NCBI GenBank assembly: GCA_031271815.1
Contig: JAISVA010000035.1
Span: forward strand, 104,455-168,454
Length of the DNA stretch: 64,000 bases
Source: Prevotellaceae bacterium
GTDB lineage: Bacteria > Bacteroidota > Bacteroidia > Bacteroidales > Paludibacteraceae
Direction: 5' to 3'
Shown: piece after piece, positions 27,137-37,089 of the stretch
Layout: every line of letters starts with the position of its first letter
Numbering within the stretch: position 1 is the stretch's first letter
The notes under the pieces: generated by a model
Told to the model about the DNA's origin: nothing
Databases searched by the model: none
Seen by the model: the letters and a program-made list of their open reading frames with translations, nothing else
Position numbers and translations under genes: made by a program

Positions 27137-28144
27137 TTATTTATATTTATTTCCATCATATCCCCATTTCAGGTACATTGAACCATACGTAAATCCGGCT
27201 CCGAAGGTGGAAAGTACCAGTTTGTCTCCTTTTTTCAAGGTTGGTTCCAACTCCCATAAGCAAATAGGGATTGTTGCCGCGGAGGTATTGGCATATTTCT
27301 CAATATTAACCATTACTTTTTCTTTTCCGACACCCATCCGGCGGGCTACGGCATCAATGATCCTCAAGTTTGCCTGATGCGGAATGAACCACGCCAGATC
27401 GTCGGCAACCAGGTTGTTTCTTTTCATTATCTCTTCCGAAACGTCTGCCATATCGGCAACGGCATTTTTAAAGACCGTCTGTCCCTCCTGATACACATAA
27501 TGCCAGTGTTTATCAACAGTCTCATGCGTAGCCGGATAAACCGAACCGCCTGCTTTCATGTGCAGATACGGAAAACCCGAACCATCCGTACGGAGGATTG
27601 TGTCCATCATGCCAACGTCTTCGGTAGTCGGTTCCACGAGGGCAACTCCAGCTCCGTCGCCAAACAGCGGACTGGTAGCCCGGTCGGTATAATCAATCAT
27701 AGAAGACATTTTCTCGGCAGCAATTACCAGTACTTTTTTGTGTCGTCCCGATTCGATATAATTGGCGGCATTGTAAAAAGCAGTCAGAAATCCGGCGCAA
27801 GCAGCTTGAATATCATAGGCAAATGCGTTTTTTATTCCCATTTTACCGCAAATAATCGCTGCAGTGGCTGGAAATACGTGGTCGGGGGTAGATGTCGCAC
27901 AAATTACAAGGTCAATTTCATCCGGGGTTGTTCCGGTTTTTCGAAACAAATCTTCAATTGCTTTGCACGCAAGGTAAGAGGTGCCAAGTCCTTCCCCTTT
28001 CAGTATGCGACGTTCTTTGATTCCGACACGAGTCATAATCCACTCGTCAGTCGTATCCACCATCCGGCTTATCTCTTCGTTAGTCAAGACATAATCCGGA
28101 AGATATGCGGAAATTCCGGTAATTACTGCATTCATTTTTTTCAT
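27137..28144 (-). CDS. fabH: Beta-ketoacyl-ACP synthase III
   Basis: It condenses acetyl-CoA (or a branched starter) with malonyl-ACP to begin fatty acid synthesis. The Cys-His-Asn triad is visible: C116 in [10 protein letters not shown]256 in [11 protein letters not shown] and N286 in [11 protein letters not shown]. The length of 335 aa is normal. The start [20 protein letters not shown] was chosen at 28144; the third Met-equivalent (MNAVITG) is an alternative. It follows rpmF by 94 bp in the widespread yceD-rpmF-fabH arrangement. Confidence 0.95.
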   Translation of the reverse strand: MKKMNAVITGISAYLPDYVLTNEEISRMVDTTDEWIMTRVGIKERRILKGEGLGTSYLACKAIEDLFRKTGTTPDEIDLVICATSTPDHVFPATAAIICGKMGIKNAFAYDIQAACAGFLTAFYNAANYIESGRHKKVLVIAAEKMSSMIDYTDRATSPLFGDGAGVALVEPTTEDVGMMDTILRTDGSGFPYLHMKAGGSVYPATHETVDKHWHYVYQEGQTVFKNAVADMADVSEEIMKRNNLVADDLAWFIPHQANLRIIDAVARRMGVGKEKVMVNIEKYANTSAATIPICLWELEPTLKKGDKLVLSTFGAGFTYGSMYLKWGYDGNKYK

Positions 28145-28238
28145 TGTAAAATTTGTTTAATCGGTTACTAATACAGAAAAATAGACCCTAAAAAAGTATT
28201 CAGGGACTATAAATCTATAATGTGTTCATACCGTTAAA

Positions 28239-28424
28239 TTATACAGCAGCTTTTTGCTCTACTGCAACCATACCGCGATAATATCCACATTCTCCACATA
28301 CGGTGTGATAGATATGCAATGCTCCACAGTTGGAGCATACTGCTAATGTTGGAGCCTCAGCTTTATAGTGAGTTCTTCTTGTCGCGCTTCTCATTTTCGA
28401 GTGTCTGTGCTTCGGATGTGCCAT
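28239..28424 (-). CDS. rpmF: 50S ribosomal protein L32
   Basis: A 61-aa L32 (bL32): MAHPKHRHSKMRSATRRTHY, then a zinc-ribbon pair CSNCG and CGECG. It therefore belongs to the Cys-containing (C+) form. It lies between the DUF177/YceD gene and fabH, the expected neighbours. Confidence 0.96.
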   Translation of the reverse strand: MAHPKHRHSKMRSATRRTHYKAEAPTLAVCSNCGALHIYHTVCGECGYYRGMVAVEQKAAV

Positions 28425-28450
28425 TTTCTTCTATTCTTTTAATTGTACTT

Positions 28451-29056
28451 TTAATTATCTTCTATCAAATTTTTCAACCCATCCCATCTCGGGTCTGTTT
28501 CTTTCTCGTTTGTTTCGCCTTTTAAGGTATCCAACTCCTCGCCATCGTCAATGAAATCGACGGTACTGTCTTCTTCCCACGCTTCACCGTCATCGTCTTT
28601 GCTTGTGGCAACGTGTTTCTTCAGCTTGGAAGTCATGCTCTTGCTGCATTTTCCCGGCGGATGAATGTGTCTTATCGGAATATTCAACGCTACAAATTCA
28701 TATAAAAACCATGCGAGATTTATCTCTCCTTCCGTTTCTGGAATGACAATAATCTTGTCGCTCTCCTCGTCATAATCTTTTCCGAACTTGACTATCAGTT
28801 GATTTGTACATTCAATTTCCTGATCCATATCATCCAGACAACGATCACAAGGAACCTGTACAACGCCGGCGATGTCAAAATTCATTTCAAAAGCCTGCCC
28901 TCCCCTTTTTACTGTAAGGTGCACATTCACTTTTCCTTTCTGCACCTCAGGGCCGTCTATGTTTTTAAAAAAATTATTATCCAGCGAAAACTCATACGTG
29001 TGAGTCCCGACAGACAATTCCTTTAACGGTATTTTATAAGCATCAAATTTTCCCAC
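28451..29056 (-). CDS. yceD: DUF177/YceD-family protein
   Basis: A 201-aa member of the YceD (DUF177) family, which is linked to 23S rRNA maturation and usually precedes rpmF. The central VPCDRCLDDMDQEI and FGKDYDEESDKI are typical. The C-terminal half is acidic (SKDDDGEAWEEDS). It is the first gene of the yceD-rpmF-fabH operon, with a -7 box at 29083-29090. Confidence 0.85.
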   Translation of the reverse strand: MGKFDAYKIPLKELSVGTHTYEFSLDNNFFKNIDGPEVQKGKVNVHLTVKRGGQAFEMNFDIAGVVQVPCDRCLDDMDQEIECTNQLIVKFGKDYDEESDKIIVIPETEGEINLAWFLYEFVALNIPIRHIHPPGKCSKSMTSKLKKHVATSKDDDGEAWEEDSTVDFIDDGEELDTLKGETNEKETDPRWDGLKNLIEDN

Positions 29057-29082
29057 TTACTTACAGACTTTTAAAACGGCTA

Positions 29083-29090
29083 CAAAAGTA
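29083..29090 (-). promoter_or_regulatory. -7 box for yceD-rpmF-fabH
   Basis: TACTTTTG on the minus strand fits TAnnTTTG, 27 nt before the yceD start. No TTG is found at the -33 distance. Confidence 0.4.
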
Positions 29091-29122
29091 TAAAATTTAA
29101 TTATACGAAACTAATTCTACGG

Positions 29123-30277
29123 CTATTTTTTTTCGTTTAATATGATACGGAAAGTAGTTCCCTTGTTTTGTTCCGATTTTTTTACAAAAATTTTACCTCC
29201 GTGATACTCTTCTATAATACGTTTTACGAGGGATAAACCCAGTCCCCATCCTCTTTTTTTGGTTGTATAACCCGGTTTAAACACGGTTTTGTATTTGGAT
29301 TTAGGAATGCCTTTTCCGGTATCCTGCACATCAATATATACCCGTTCGTTGTTTTCGGTTACTGAAATATTAATTTTTCCCTCACCTTCCATTGCATCAA
29401 TGGCGTTTTTACTGAGATTTTCAATTACCCATTCAAACAGCGGAACGTTTAAATATAAATATATCGGCTGCTGCACATTATAAACACATGAAATTTGGAC
29501 TTTGTTCGATGTCCGTTTTTGCATATATGCCAATGCATTGTCCAGGACCTTGTTTAATGAGACTTTCTCTTTTTCGGGTTTCGAGCCTATTTTAGAGAAG
29601 CGTTCAGCGATTGTCCGCAGCCGGTTTACGTCTTTTTCCATTTCCGGAATTAAGGTCGGTTCCACGTTTTGGCTTTTCAAAATCTCCACCCAGGCAAGCA
29701 GCGAAGAAATGGGCGTACCCAGCTGATGCGCGGTTTCTTTTGAAAGTCCGACCCACACGCGATCTTGCTCCGATTTTTTGGCATTGGTAAATACAATAAA
29801 CAGGATCACAAAAAAAACGGCAATCACGCTCCATTGAACATAGGGATAGTAAGATAACTGCTTGAGCAATGTCGAATCATCGTAATAAAAATAATATTTG
29901 GTATCTTCATCCAAACTGATCTCGATCGGCTCGTGTATTTTTTTCCACTCATTTATTTTCTTCCGGAAATATTCTTCTGAATTTCCTCCGTTAGTTTCTA
30001 CATTTCGGCTTATAACAACGTCGCCTTGCGCATCAGCTACAATCACCGGAATAGTCGTGTTTTCGTTTATGACTTTCGTGATAAACGACAAACCGGTATT
30101 ATCCTGTACAAAGAATTGGGAATGCGTTGCTTCCGCCCAAAGTTCAATCCGCTGCCTCTCTTCCTGCGCCATATCCCCGGCAAGCCTGTTGGAATAATAC
30201 ATAGAAAACACAACGATTATTACAGCAATAAACGCCAGTGTATATTTTATAATATTTTGATTTTCAGCAAATTTCAC
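29123..30277 (-). CDS. Membrane sensor histidine kinase
   Basis: The 384-aa protein has two transmembrane helices (about 11-28 and 148-164) bracketing an extracytoplasmic sensor of about 120 residues. A short linker leads to the H-box ETAHQLGTPISSLLAWVEIL, with phospho-acceptor H184. The HATPase domain carries N (LSKNAIDAME), G1 (VQDTGKGIP) and G2 (RGWGLGLSLVKRI) boxes. No response regulator is adjacent, so it is an orphan kinase here. It lies 7 bp after rsgA, in an operon with rsgA and rubrerythrin. Confidence 0.9.
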   Translation of the reverse strand: MKFAENQNIIKYTLAFIAVIIVVFSMYYSNRLAGDMAQEERQRIELWAEATHSQFFVQDNTGLSFITKVINENTTIPVIVADAQGDVVISRNVETNGGNSEEYFRKKINEWKKIHEPIEISLDEDTKYYFYYDDSTLLKQLSYYPYVQWSVIAVFFVILFIVFTNAKKSEQDRVWVGLSKETAHQLGTPISSLLAWVEILKSQNVEPTLIPEMEKDVNRLRTIAERFSKIGSKPEKEKVSLNKVLDNALAYMQKRTSNKVQISCVYNVQQPIYLYLNVPLFEWVIENLSKNAIDAMEGEGKINISVTENNERVYIDVQDTGKGIPKSKYKTVFKPGYTTKKRGWGLGLSLVKRIIEEYHGGKIFVKKSEQNKGTTFRIILNEKK

Positions 30278-30284
30278 GATTCAA

Positions 30285-31208
30285 TTATCTGTACTTTCCT
30301 GCATCGCAATCATCCAGGATGCTTAAATAACTTTGGTAGCGAGACTGGCTTATCCGCTGTTCTTCAACGGCTTTCAATACAGCGCAACCCGGTTCGTGGA
30401 TGTGGGTGCAGTTGTTAAACTTACAGCTTTTCGAGGCGTTAAATATTTCCGGAAAGAAATGTCCCACCTCTTCTTTTTGGAAATCAATCGTTCCGAAACC
30501 TTTTATGCCGGGCGTATCTATCATGTAGGTATCTTCATCCAACTCAAACATTTCGGAAAAAGTCGTGGTGTGCATTCCCTTGTTGTGTATGGTCGAAATT
30601 TCACCCGTCCGAAGTGATAAACCGGGTGCAATGGCGTTTATCAAAGAAGATTTCCCTACTCCCGAATTTCCGGACAGCAAGGAAATCTTTTCGCTCAATG
30701 CTTCTTTTACCGGTTCGATTCCCTCTCCTTTTGCAGCAGAGACGAACAGACATTCATAGCCTATTTGTTTATACAAATGACGAAATGCCTCCAGATATTC
30801 CAACTCCTCTGCGGAATAACAATCCATTTTATTCACGATGAGTTTTGCCGGTACCCGGTATGCTTCGCATGTTGCCAGGAAACGGTCGATGAAAACGGTC
30901 GAAGTTTTGGGGTAATTGATCGTAACAACCAGCAGCACCTGATCCAAATTGGCAGCAATAATGTGCAATTGCTTAGACAAGTTGGAGGGTTTGCGCACAA
31001 TGTAATTTTTTCGCTCTCCGATCGCGGAAATCAACCCCTCCCCTTCTTTGTTTACGTCAAAAACGACCCGGTCTCCTACGGCAATCGGATTGGTACTTTT
31101 AATATCCCTGATACGAAAACTTCCTTTGATTTTACAATTAATCAACGAACCGTCCGGCGTTCTGACCTGATACCAGCTACCGGTATTCCGTATAACCAAT
31201 CCGTGCAT
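30285..31208 (-). CDS. rsgA: Ribosome small-subunit-dependent GTPase A
   Basis: A circularly permuted GTPase that checks late 30S maturation. It has an N-terminal OB fold, then G4 NKMD (126-129) before G1 GNSGVGKS (180-187). G3 is DTPGIKGFG, and a C-terminal zinc-binding knuckle carries [14 protein letters not shown]. Length 307 aa. It lies between rubrerythrin (8-bp gap) and the histidine kinase. Confidence 0.95.
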   Translation of the reverse strand: MHGLVIRNTGSWYQVRTPDGSLINCKIKGSFRIRDIKSTNPIAVGDRVVFDVNKEGEGLISAIGERKNYIVRKPSNLSKQLHIIAANLDQVLLVVTINYPKTSTVFIDRFLATCEAYRVPAKLIVNKMDCYSAEELEYLEAFRHLYKQIGYECLFVSAAKGEGIEPVKEALSEKISLLSGNSGVGKSSLINAIAPGLSLRTGEISTIHNKGMHTTTFSEMFELDEDTYMIDTPGIKGFGTIDFQKEEVGHFFPEIFNASKSCKFNNCTHIHEPGCAVLKAVEEQRISQSRYQSYLSILDDCDAGKYR

Positions 31209-31216
31209 ATTATTCC

Positions 31217-31795
31217 TTAATAATTTGTCTTTTGGATTTCAAAATACGCCTGAGGGTGTAAACACGCCGGACAGGTATTAGGGGCATTGTTTCCGGTCAT
31301 AATATACCCGCAATTGCGGCATTGCCAGCTTTGTTTTTCTTCCCGCACGAAAACTTTGTTTTCTTCCAGGTTTTTCAATAACGTCAAATAACGCTCTTCG
31401 TGTCCTTTTTCGGAGACACAGATCATGCGATACATTACGGCAATTTCTTTAAAACCCTCAGCCTCTGCCACATCTGCAAAATCAGGATACTCTGCATACC
31501 ATTCATCGTGTTCTCCGGCAGCTGCTTCTTTCAAGTTTTCTGCGGTTGTCGAGATGATTCCGGCAGGATATTTCGCTGTAATTTCTACCATTCCGCCTTC
31601 CAAATACTTGAACATCCTCTTGGCGTGTTCTTTTTCCTGGTTGGCTGTCTCTTCGAAAATGGCTGCGATTTGTTCGTATCCCTCTTTTTTAGCCACACTT
31701 GCAAAATAGGTATATCTGTTTCTTGCTTGAGATTCTCCGGCAAAAGAGGTTAATAAATTTTTCTCTGTTTGCGTTCCTTTGATACTTTTTTCCAT
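31217..31795 (-). CDS. rbr: Rubrerythrin
   Basis: A 192-aa peroxide-reducing diiron protein. The N-terminal four-helix ferritin-like domain carries the iron-ligand pattern ([50 protein letters not shown]). The C-terminal rubredoxin domain has two Cys pairs (CRNCG and CPACLHP). It fits an anaerobe or microaerophile handling oxidative stress. It is the first gene of rbr-rsgA-kinase, with its own promoter. Confidence 0.95.
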   Translation of the reverse strand: MEKSIKGTQTEKNLLTSFAGESQARNRYTYFASVAKKEGYEQIAAIFEETANQEKEHAKRMFKYLEGGMVEITAKYPAGIISTTAENLKEAAAGEHDEWYAEYPDFADVAEAEGFKEIAVMYRMICVSEKGHEERYLTLLKNLEENKVFVREEKQSWQCRNCGYIMTGNNAPNTCPACLHPQAYFEIQKTNY

Positions 31796-31825
31796 ATTAT
31801 ATTTTAATTAAAAGTTAACTCCTGC

Positions 31826-31858
31826 CAAAGATAGGTAAAAAGTTCCTTATTTTACAAA
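31826..31858 (-). promoter_or_regulatory. Promoter of the rubrerythrin operon
   Basis: The minus strand reads TTTG (31858-31855), a 21-nt spacer, then TATCTTTG (31833-31826). Transcription should begin near 31819, about 24 nt before the start codon. Confidence 0.75.
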
Positions 31859-31864
31859 AAATAA

Positions 31865-31895
31865 AAAAGGATTGAACATAACATTCAATCCTTTT
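31865..31895 (-). terminator. Terminator after the MORN-repeat gene
   Basis: A perfect 12-bp stem (AAAAGGATTGAA / TTCAATCCTTTT) with a 7-nt loop is followed on the minus strand by TTATTTTTTG. It ends the MORN gene just before the rubrerythrin promoter. Confidence 0.85.
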
Positions 31896-31914
31896 CTACA
31901 TAACCGCTACAGGA

Positions 31915-32379
31915 TTATCTCTTCTTTCTTTCGACGCTGATTTGTTCAACCATCTCGCCGTTTTCAAATTTTCCGGTAATTTTCGTTCCGCTTGCAAACG
32001 TGTAAACGCCTTCGCCTTCTCTTTTTCCTTTTTTAAATTCGCCGGTAAATACATCTCCGTTTTCAAACGTATAAACGCCTTTTCCTTCAGGGAAACCATC
32101 TACAAATTCGCCGGTATACGAATCGCCGGTAGCGTATGTATAAGTCCCTTTTCCATCTCTTTTACCGTCTTTAAAGCTGCCGACATACTTTGATCCGGTC
32201 TTATAAGTATAAACCCCTTGACCGTCTTGCTTGCCGTCTTTGAATGTACCTTCGTAAAACTCTCCCGGCGCAAACGTAAAAGTTCCTTTTCCGTCTCTAC
32301 ATTTTCCAACACATTGAGCATTGGCGCTCATTCCAGTAAAAGCAAGCGCGATTACAAAAAATAAAAACTTTGTTTTCAT
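31915..32379 (-). CDS. Secreted MORN-repeat protein
   Basis: The 154-aa protein has a signal peptide (ending GMSANAQ) and about five MORN repeats of 23 residues, each built on the YxGxFKDGKxxGxGxYTY pattern (YEGTFKDGKQDGQGVYTY, YVGSFKDGKRDGKGTYTY and so on). The repeats read through in more than one frame at low complexity, which explains several open shadow frames here. MORN repeats are lipid- or protein-binding hairpins. The role is unknown; it may sit in the periplasm or on the surface. It has its own promoter and terminator. Confidence 0.88.
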   Translation of the reverse strand: MKTKFLFFVIALAFTGMSANAQCVGKCRDGKGTFTFAPGEFYEGTFKDGKQDGQGVYTYKTGSKYVGSFKDGKRDGKGTYTYATGDSYTGEFVDGFPEGKGVYTFENGDVFTGEFKKGKREGEGVYTFASGTKITGKFENGEMVEQISVERKKR

Positions 32380-32428
32380 GCGTAAATATTCTTTTTTGAT
32401 TGTTTAAAATATAAAAATTCAGTAATCA

Positions 32429-32460
32429 CAAACGTACATAAAATTTTTATTATACGCAAA
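32429..32460 (-). promoter_or_regulatory. Promoter of the MORN-repeat gene
   Basis: The minus strand reads TTTG (32460-32457), a 20-nt spacer and TACGTTTG (32436-32429), 50 nt ahead of the ATG at 32379. Confidence 0.75.
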
Positions 32461-32466
32461 AAAATT

Positions 32467-33780
32467 TCACTTACCGATGCAATAATAATCAAATCCCAGC
32501 TGATGAAGTTCTTCGTGATCGTAAATGTTGCGTCCGTCTATCAACAACGCGTTATTCATTGACTTTTGAATAACGCCCCAACTTGGCAATCTGAATTGTT
32601 TCCATTCGGTAAGTAACAATAGCGCATCGGCATTCAGAACCGTATCATAAATATCAATTCCGTATTCTACTTTATCGCCTATGCGCCTTTTGCATTCGTC
32701 CATGGCAACCGGGTCAAAGACTTTTACCTTACAACCGGATTTTAACAATAAATCAATAGTAACCAACGATGTAGCTTCACGCATATCGTCAGTTTCGGGT
32801 TTGAATGCCAGTCCCCAGACAGCAATCGTCTTTCCTTTCAGATTTCCGTCGTAATATTTATTCAGTTTATTGAATATCAATGATTTCTGATTATCATTTA
32901 CCTCTTCAACAGCTTTTAAAACACGCATTTCATAACCGTTTTTTTCGGCAGTCCTGATAAGGGCTTTTACATCTTTCGGAAAACAGGAACCTCCGTATCC
33001 GCATCCGGGGTAAAGGAATTTACTTCCGATGCGAGTATCCGAACCGATTCCTTTCCTTACCATATTTACATCGGCGCCTACCAATTCGCACAAATTGGCA
33101 ATGTCATTCATAAAACTGATGCGGGTGGCCAGCATTGCATTGGCAGCATACTTGATCATTTCGGCGGAAGGTATATCCGTGAAAATAACGCGGAAGTTAT
33201 TCAGTAAAAACGGTCGATACAGTTTAGTCATCAACTCTTTTGCCCGGTCCGATTCTACACCAATCACTACCCTGTCCGGACTCATAAAGTCTTTTATGGC
33301 GGCTCCTTCTTTCAGAAATTCAGGATTTGATGCGACATCAAACGGGATGCTTACTCCTCTTTTGTCTAATTCTTCCTGAATGGCTTTTTTTACCTTTTGG
33401 GCAGTGCCGACGGGGACGGTGCTTTTGGTTACCAGCACCAGGTACTTATTCATATTTCGCCCTATCGTGCGGGCTACTTCCAGCACATACTTCAAGTCAG
33501 CCGACCCGTCTTCATCCGGCGGTGTTCCTACTGCGCTGAAAACAATCTCCACATCATTCAGATAGCGGGTTATATCCGTTGTAAAGTGTAAGCGACCTTC
33601 TTCGTGATTGCGCAACACCATTTCGTCCAATCCCGGTTCATAAATGGGGACTATTCCCTGTAATAAATTTTCTATCTTCTTTTCATCAACATCGACACAG
33701 GTTACATTTACTCCCATTTCGGCGAAACAGGCGCCCGAAACCAAACCGACGTAACCCGTTCCTATTACTGCTATATTCAT
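32467..33780 (-). CDS. ugd: UDP-glucose 6-dehydrogenase
   Basis: It oxidises UDP-glucose to UDP-glucuronate for surface polysaccharides. The N-terminal Rossmann motif (IGTGYVGLVSGACFAEMG), the catalytic cysteine in GCGYGGSCFPKDVKAL and the C-terminal NAD-binding domain are complete. Length 437 aa. It has its own promoter lying across the end of the upstream fcl gene, although it is on the same strand as gmd-fcl. Confidence 0.95.
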   Translation of the reverse strand: MNIAVIGTGYVGLVSGACFAEMGVNVTCVDVDEKKIENLLQGIVPIYEPGLDEMVLRNHEEGRLHFTTDITRYLNDVEIVFSAVGTPPDEDGSADLKYVLEVARTIGRNMNKYLVLVTKSTVPVGTAQKVKKAIQEELDKRGVSIPFDVASNPEFLKEGAAIKDFMSPDRVVIGVESDRAKELMTKLYRPFLLNNFRVIFTDIPSAEMIKYAANAMLATRISFMNDIANLCELVGADVNMVRKGIGSDTRIGSKFLYPGCGYGGSCFPKDVKALIRTAEKNGYEMRVLKAVEEVNDNQKSLIFNKLNKYYDGNLKGKTIAVWGLAFKPETDDMREATSLVTIDLLLKSGCKVKVFDPVAMDECKRRIGDKVEYGIDIYDTVLNADALLLLTEWKQFRLPSWGVIQKSMNNALLIDGRNIYDHEELHQLGFDYYCIGK

Positions 33781-33805
33781 ACGTATTTAAATATTTCAAG
33801 TTTGA

Positions 33806-33837
33806 CAAAAATATGGTTATTTTATATACCAATCAAA
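33806..33837 (-). promoter_or_regulatory. Promoter of ugd, overlapping the end of fcl
   Basis: The minus strand reads TTTG (33837-33834), a 20-nt spacer and TATTTTTG (33813-33806). The -33 box lies inside the last codons of fcl. Confidence 0.7.
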
Positions 33838-34908
33838 CATTTTTTTCACGCCTTCCTCAATATCAATCTTATGATGCCAACCGAGATTGTGTATTTTAGT
33901 CGGGTCAGTGAGTTTACGCATCGTTCCGTCCGGTTTGGAGGCGTTAAAATACAGGTTTCCTCTAAATCCGACAGTTGCTTTTACCAATTCGGTCAATTGC
34001 TTAATTGTAACCTCCTTGCCGGTACCGATATTGATGTGCGTATTGCGTATTTCGGTTGCGCCTTGCGGAATGGTATCTTTGAAATCTACCTTTTCCATTA
34101 CATAGACACAAGCATCAGCCATTTCTTCGCTCCAAAGGAATTCGCGAAACGGAGCACCTGTTCCCCAAATTTCGACTTGTGCTTTTCCGTTTTCAATCGT
34201 TATGCCATATTTTGCCAACTTGGTTACTATTTCCGTTTCCGAAGCCTCGCCGCCAACATTTTCTACCGGACGCTTCGTTAAATCGTCACGAATAGCTTCC
34301 CAGTCATTATTCTCCAAACATTTACCGAGGTATATTTTCCGGATAATTGCAGGCAAAACATGCGATGTTTCGAGGTTGAAGTTATCGTTCGGACCATACA
34401 AATTCGTCGGCATAACCGATATAAAATTGGTACCGTACTGCAAATTATAACTTTCACAGGTTTTGATTCCGGCAATTTTAGCGATTGCATACGGCTCGTT
34501 GGTATATTCAAGCGGAGAGGTCAGCAGGCAATCTTCCGGCATAGGTTGCGGCGCTTCGCGAGGGTAAATGCAGGTACTGCCCAGAAATAGCAGTTTTTTT
34601 ACTCCATTCAGATAAGCATTATGGATGATGTTGTTTTGAATGGTCAGGTTTTCGTAAATAAATTGCGCCCGATAAGTATTGTTGGCTACAATACCGCCAA
34701 CTTTTGCCGCTGCCAGGAAAACATATTCGGGTTTTTCCTTTGAAAAAAAATCGGCAACTGCCACTTGATTCATCAGGTCAAGTTCATTAATCGAACGGCC
34801 GATCAGATTTGTATAACCTTTGGACTGTAAATTCTTCCAAATAGCAGAACCAACTAATCCAAGATGTCCTGCTACGTATATTTTAGCATTTTTCTCCATT
34901 TCACTCAA
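33817..34908 (-). CDS. fcl: GDP-L-fucose synthase
   Basis: It epimerises and reduces GDP-4-keto-6-deoxymannose to GDP-L-fucose. It is an extended SDR: NADP motif [10 protein letters not shown] at the N-terminus, catalytic Tyr-x3-Lys in [10 protein letters not shown]. At 363 aa it is longer than the roughly 320-aa enterobacterial enzyme because of an insertion near residues 215-250 ([19 protein letters not shown]), which I recall as common in Bacteroidetes. Its start overlaps the end of gmd by 8 bp. Confidence 0.93.
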   Translation of the reverse strand: MSEMEKNAKIYVAGHLGLVGSAIWKNLQSKGYTNLIGRSINELDLMNQVAVADFFSKEKPEYVFLAAAKVGGIVANNTYRAQFIYENLTIQNNIIHNAYLNGVKKLLFLGSTCIYPREAPQPMPEDCLLTSPLEYTNEPYAIAKIAGIKTCESYNLQYGTNFISVMPTNLYGPNDNFNLETSHVLPAIIRKIYLGKCLENNDWEAIRDDLTKRPVENVGGEASETEIVTKLAKYGITIENGKAQVEIWGTGAPFREFLWSEEMADACVYVMEKVDFKDTIPQGATEIRNTHINIGTGKEVTIKQLTELVKATVGFRGNLYFNASKPDGTMRKLTDPTKIHNLGWHHKIDIEEGVKKMFDWYIK

Positions 34909-36052
34909 AATAATTCAATGTTTTGAACCCGTTATCACGCAAGAAAGCTTCTTTCTTCATCAATTTTATATCAGACTGCATCATATCTTTTACTAATGCC
35001 GTCAGGTCGTATTCAGGTTCCCAACCAAGTTTTGTTTTGGATTTGGTTGGGTCGCCAATAAGTAATTCGACTTCGGTAGGGCGGAAATAGCGTTCGTCAA
35101 CGCCTACAACCTCGGTTCCGATTCTATTTTCAATTGTTGACAGGTATTCAGCGCCAGCTTTCTCAGTAAACAACTTATTATCAACCGATTTTATAATCCC
35201 AACCTCTTTAGCATCTTCTCCTGAAAAAGCGATTTCAACGCCCATTTCAGCAAAAGCCATTTTGATAAAATCGCGGATGGTGGTGGTAATTCCGGTTGCA
35301 ATCACATAATCATCCGGCTGGTCCTGTTGCAGAATCAGGTACATGGCGCGGACGTAATCCTTGGCATGTCCCCAGTCACGCCTGGAGCTGAGATTTCCCA
35401 TAAACACCTTGTCCTGCATTCCGAGTGCAATGCGTGCGGCGGCGCGGGTAACTTTGCGGGTAACAAATGTTTCGCCGCGCAACGGCGATTCGTGGTTAAA
35501 AAGGATGCCGTTGCTTGCGTGAATACCATATGCCTCGCGGTAATTCACGGTTATCCAATAGCCATACAGTTTTGCCACTGCATACGGGCTGCGGGGATAA
35601 AACGGCGTTGTTTCCTTTTGCGGAACTTCCTGTACCAATCCGTACAGTTCGGAAGTTGATGCCTGATAAATACGCGTTTTCTTAGTTAAGCCGAGCAGGC
35701 GCACGGCTTCCAAAATACGCAATGTTCCGATTCCGTCGGCATTAGCCGTATATTCGGGCGTGTCAAAGCTTACTTTCACGTGGCTCATGGCAGCCAGGTT
35801 GTAAATTTCGTCGGGCTGCACATCCTGTATAATCCGCGTAAGATTCATACTGTCGGTCATATCGCCGTAATGAAGGATAAAATTCCGGTTTTCGATATGA
35901 GGATCCTGGTATAAATGATCAATTCGATCGGTATTAAACATGGACGAACGGCGTTTCAATCCGTGAACAATGTATCCTTTTTTCAGTAAAAACTCAGCGA
36001 GATATGCGCCGTCCTGACCGGTAACTCCGGTAATTAATGCAACTTTTGACAT
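34901..36052 (-). CDS. gmd: GDP-mannose 4,6-dehydratase
   Basis: It converts GDP-D-mannose to GDP-4-keto-6-deoxymannose, supplying fcl. The extended SDR motif [17 protein letters not shown] opens the protein, [12 protein letters not shown] carries the catalytic Tyr and Lys, and [14 protein letters not shown] is typical. The ATG at 36052 ([15 protein letters not shown]) is chosen; the frame extends six codons further to 36070, but those residues are not typical of the family. Confidence 0.95.
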   Translation of the reverse strand: MSKVALITGVTGQDGAYLAEFLLKKGYIVHGLKRRSSMFNTDRIDHLYQDPHIENRNFILHYGDMTDSMNLTRIIQDVQPDEIYNLAAMSHVKVSFDTPEYTANADGIGTLRILEAVRLLGLTKKTRIYQASTSELYGLVQEVPQKETTPFYPRSPYAVAKLYGYWITVNYREAYGIHASNGILFNHESPLRGETFVTRKVTRAAARIALGMQDKVFMGNLSSRRDWGHAKDYVRAMYLILQQDQPDDYVIATGITTTIRDFIKMAFAEMGVEIAFSGEDAKEVGIIKSVDNKLFTEKAGAEYLSTIENRIGTEVVGVDERYFRPTEVELLIGDPTKSKTKLGWEPEYDLTALVKDMMQSDIKLMKKEAFLRDNGFKTLNYFE

Positions 36053-36090
36053 AATGTTTTCGTTTAACACAATATATAATTTTTCTATTT

Positions 36091-37071
36091 TTACAAATAA
36101 CTTTCTATCAGTTTAACTCCGGTCTTGGGATTCGGCCGTATTTCAAAATCGCCCATTCCTGCCGGGATTAAAACGCTTTCTCCTTGCATCAGGGATGTTT
36201 TCCGGTTGTTGGTCGGAATTAGTTCACAAGAACCTTCTACACACATATAAACGACAAAAGAGTCGAAAAGATGATAATCTTTAGTTGTATTTTTTTTTAT
36301 ATTTAAAAGATTTACCTTAAAAAACTCACAATCAGCGAGTTCAATTGAATTCGAATTAATAAACGAAGTTTCCTGTTTCAGTTCATTTTCGGGACGCACA
36401 GCAAAATCCAACGCTTCAACGGCTGCTTCTACGTGGAGTTCCCGCGACATTCCACCGGCATCTTTCCGCCCGTAGTCATACACACGGTAAGTGATGTCCG
36501 AACTTTGTTGTATTTCGGCTACTAAAAGACCTTTTCCGATGGCGTGAATACGTCCAGCAGGGATAAAGAATACATCTCCTGCTTTCGCCTTGTGTCGCAT
36601 CAATACCTCTTCTAATGTATTTTCCCGTACTCGCCTTTCATATTCTTCAATGGAAATGGGTGTCGAGAAACCCGAAACTAAAAAAGCATCCGGTTCGGCA
36701 TCGATGACGTACCAAATTTCCGTTTTTCCATTGCATGCGTGTCGTTTTTGCGCCAATTCATCATTGGGATGTACCTGTACGCTGCAATGATCTTTGGTGT
36801 CAATAAATTTAAACAGCAGCGGAAGTTCGTTTTTATATTTTTGATATATTTTTTCTCCGGTAATTTTACCTTTGTATTGTTCTATCAGTTCGGTTAACGG
36901 CTTTCCTTTCCATTTTCCGTTAGAGACGACGGAAATATAATTGGGAACGGTTGAAATTTCCCAACTTTCTCCGATATTTTTCCGGACAGGGGTAATTCCT
37001 TTGAAGGCGGATATTTTTTCTCCGCCCCAGAGAATCTCTTTCAATATATTCTTGAATTTTAATGGATACAT
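36091..37071 (-). CDS. manA: Mannose-6-phosphate isomerase (type I)
   Basis: It interconverts fructose-6-phosphate and mannose-6-phosphate and feeds the GDP-mannose/GDP-fucose pathway of the next genes. The cupin metal site is visible in [12 protein letters not shown] with a downstream GKTEIWYVI, and [16 protein letters not shown] is the second conserved block. Length 326 aa, the short Bacteroidetes/Firmicutes form. A mannose-1-phosphate guanylyltransferase is not in the window. Confidence 0.92.
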   Translation of the reverse strand: MYPLKFKNILKEILWGGEKISAFKGITPVRKNIGESWEISTVPNYISVVSNGKWKGKPLTELIEQYKGKITGEKIYQKYKNELPLLFKFIDTKDHCSVQVHPNDELAQKRHACNGKTEIWYVIDAEPDAFLVSGFSTPISIEEYERRVRENTLEEVLMRHKAKAGDVFFIPAGRIHAIGKGLLVAEIQQSSDITYRVYDYGRKDAGGMSRELHVEAAVEALDFAVRPENELKQETSFINSNSIELADCEFFKVNLLNIKKNTTKDYHLFDSFVVYMCVEGSCELIPTNNRKTSLMQGESVLIPAGMGDFEIRPNPKTGVKLIESYL

Positions 37072-37089
37072 GAATCGTGATTAATCTTT

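Noticed and set aside
27377..28171. 264-codon antisense ORF across fabH
   Set aside because: It is the complement of fabH with a composition typical of a shadow, and the real gene has its full catalytic triad.
31896..32321. Extra open frames over the MORN-repeat gene
   Set aside because: The 69-base repeat unit keeps several frames open; only the frame with a signal peptide and MORN pattern makes sense.
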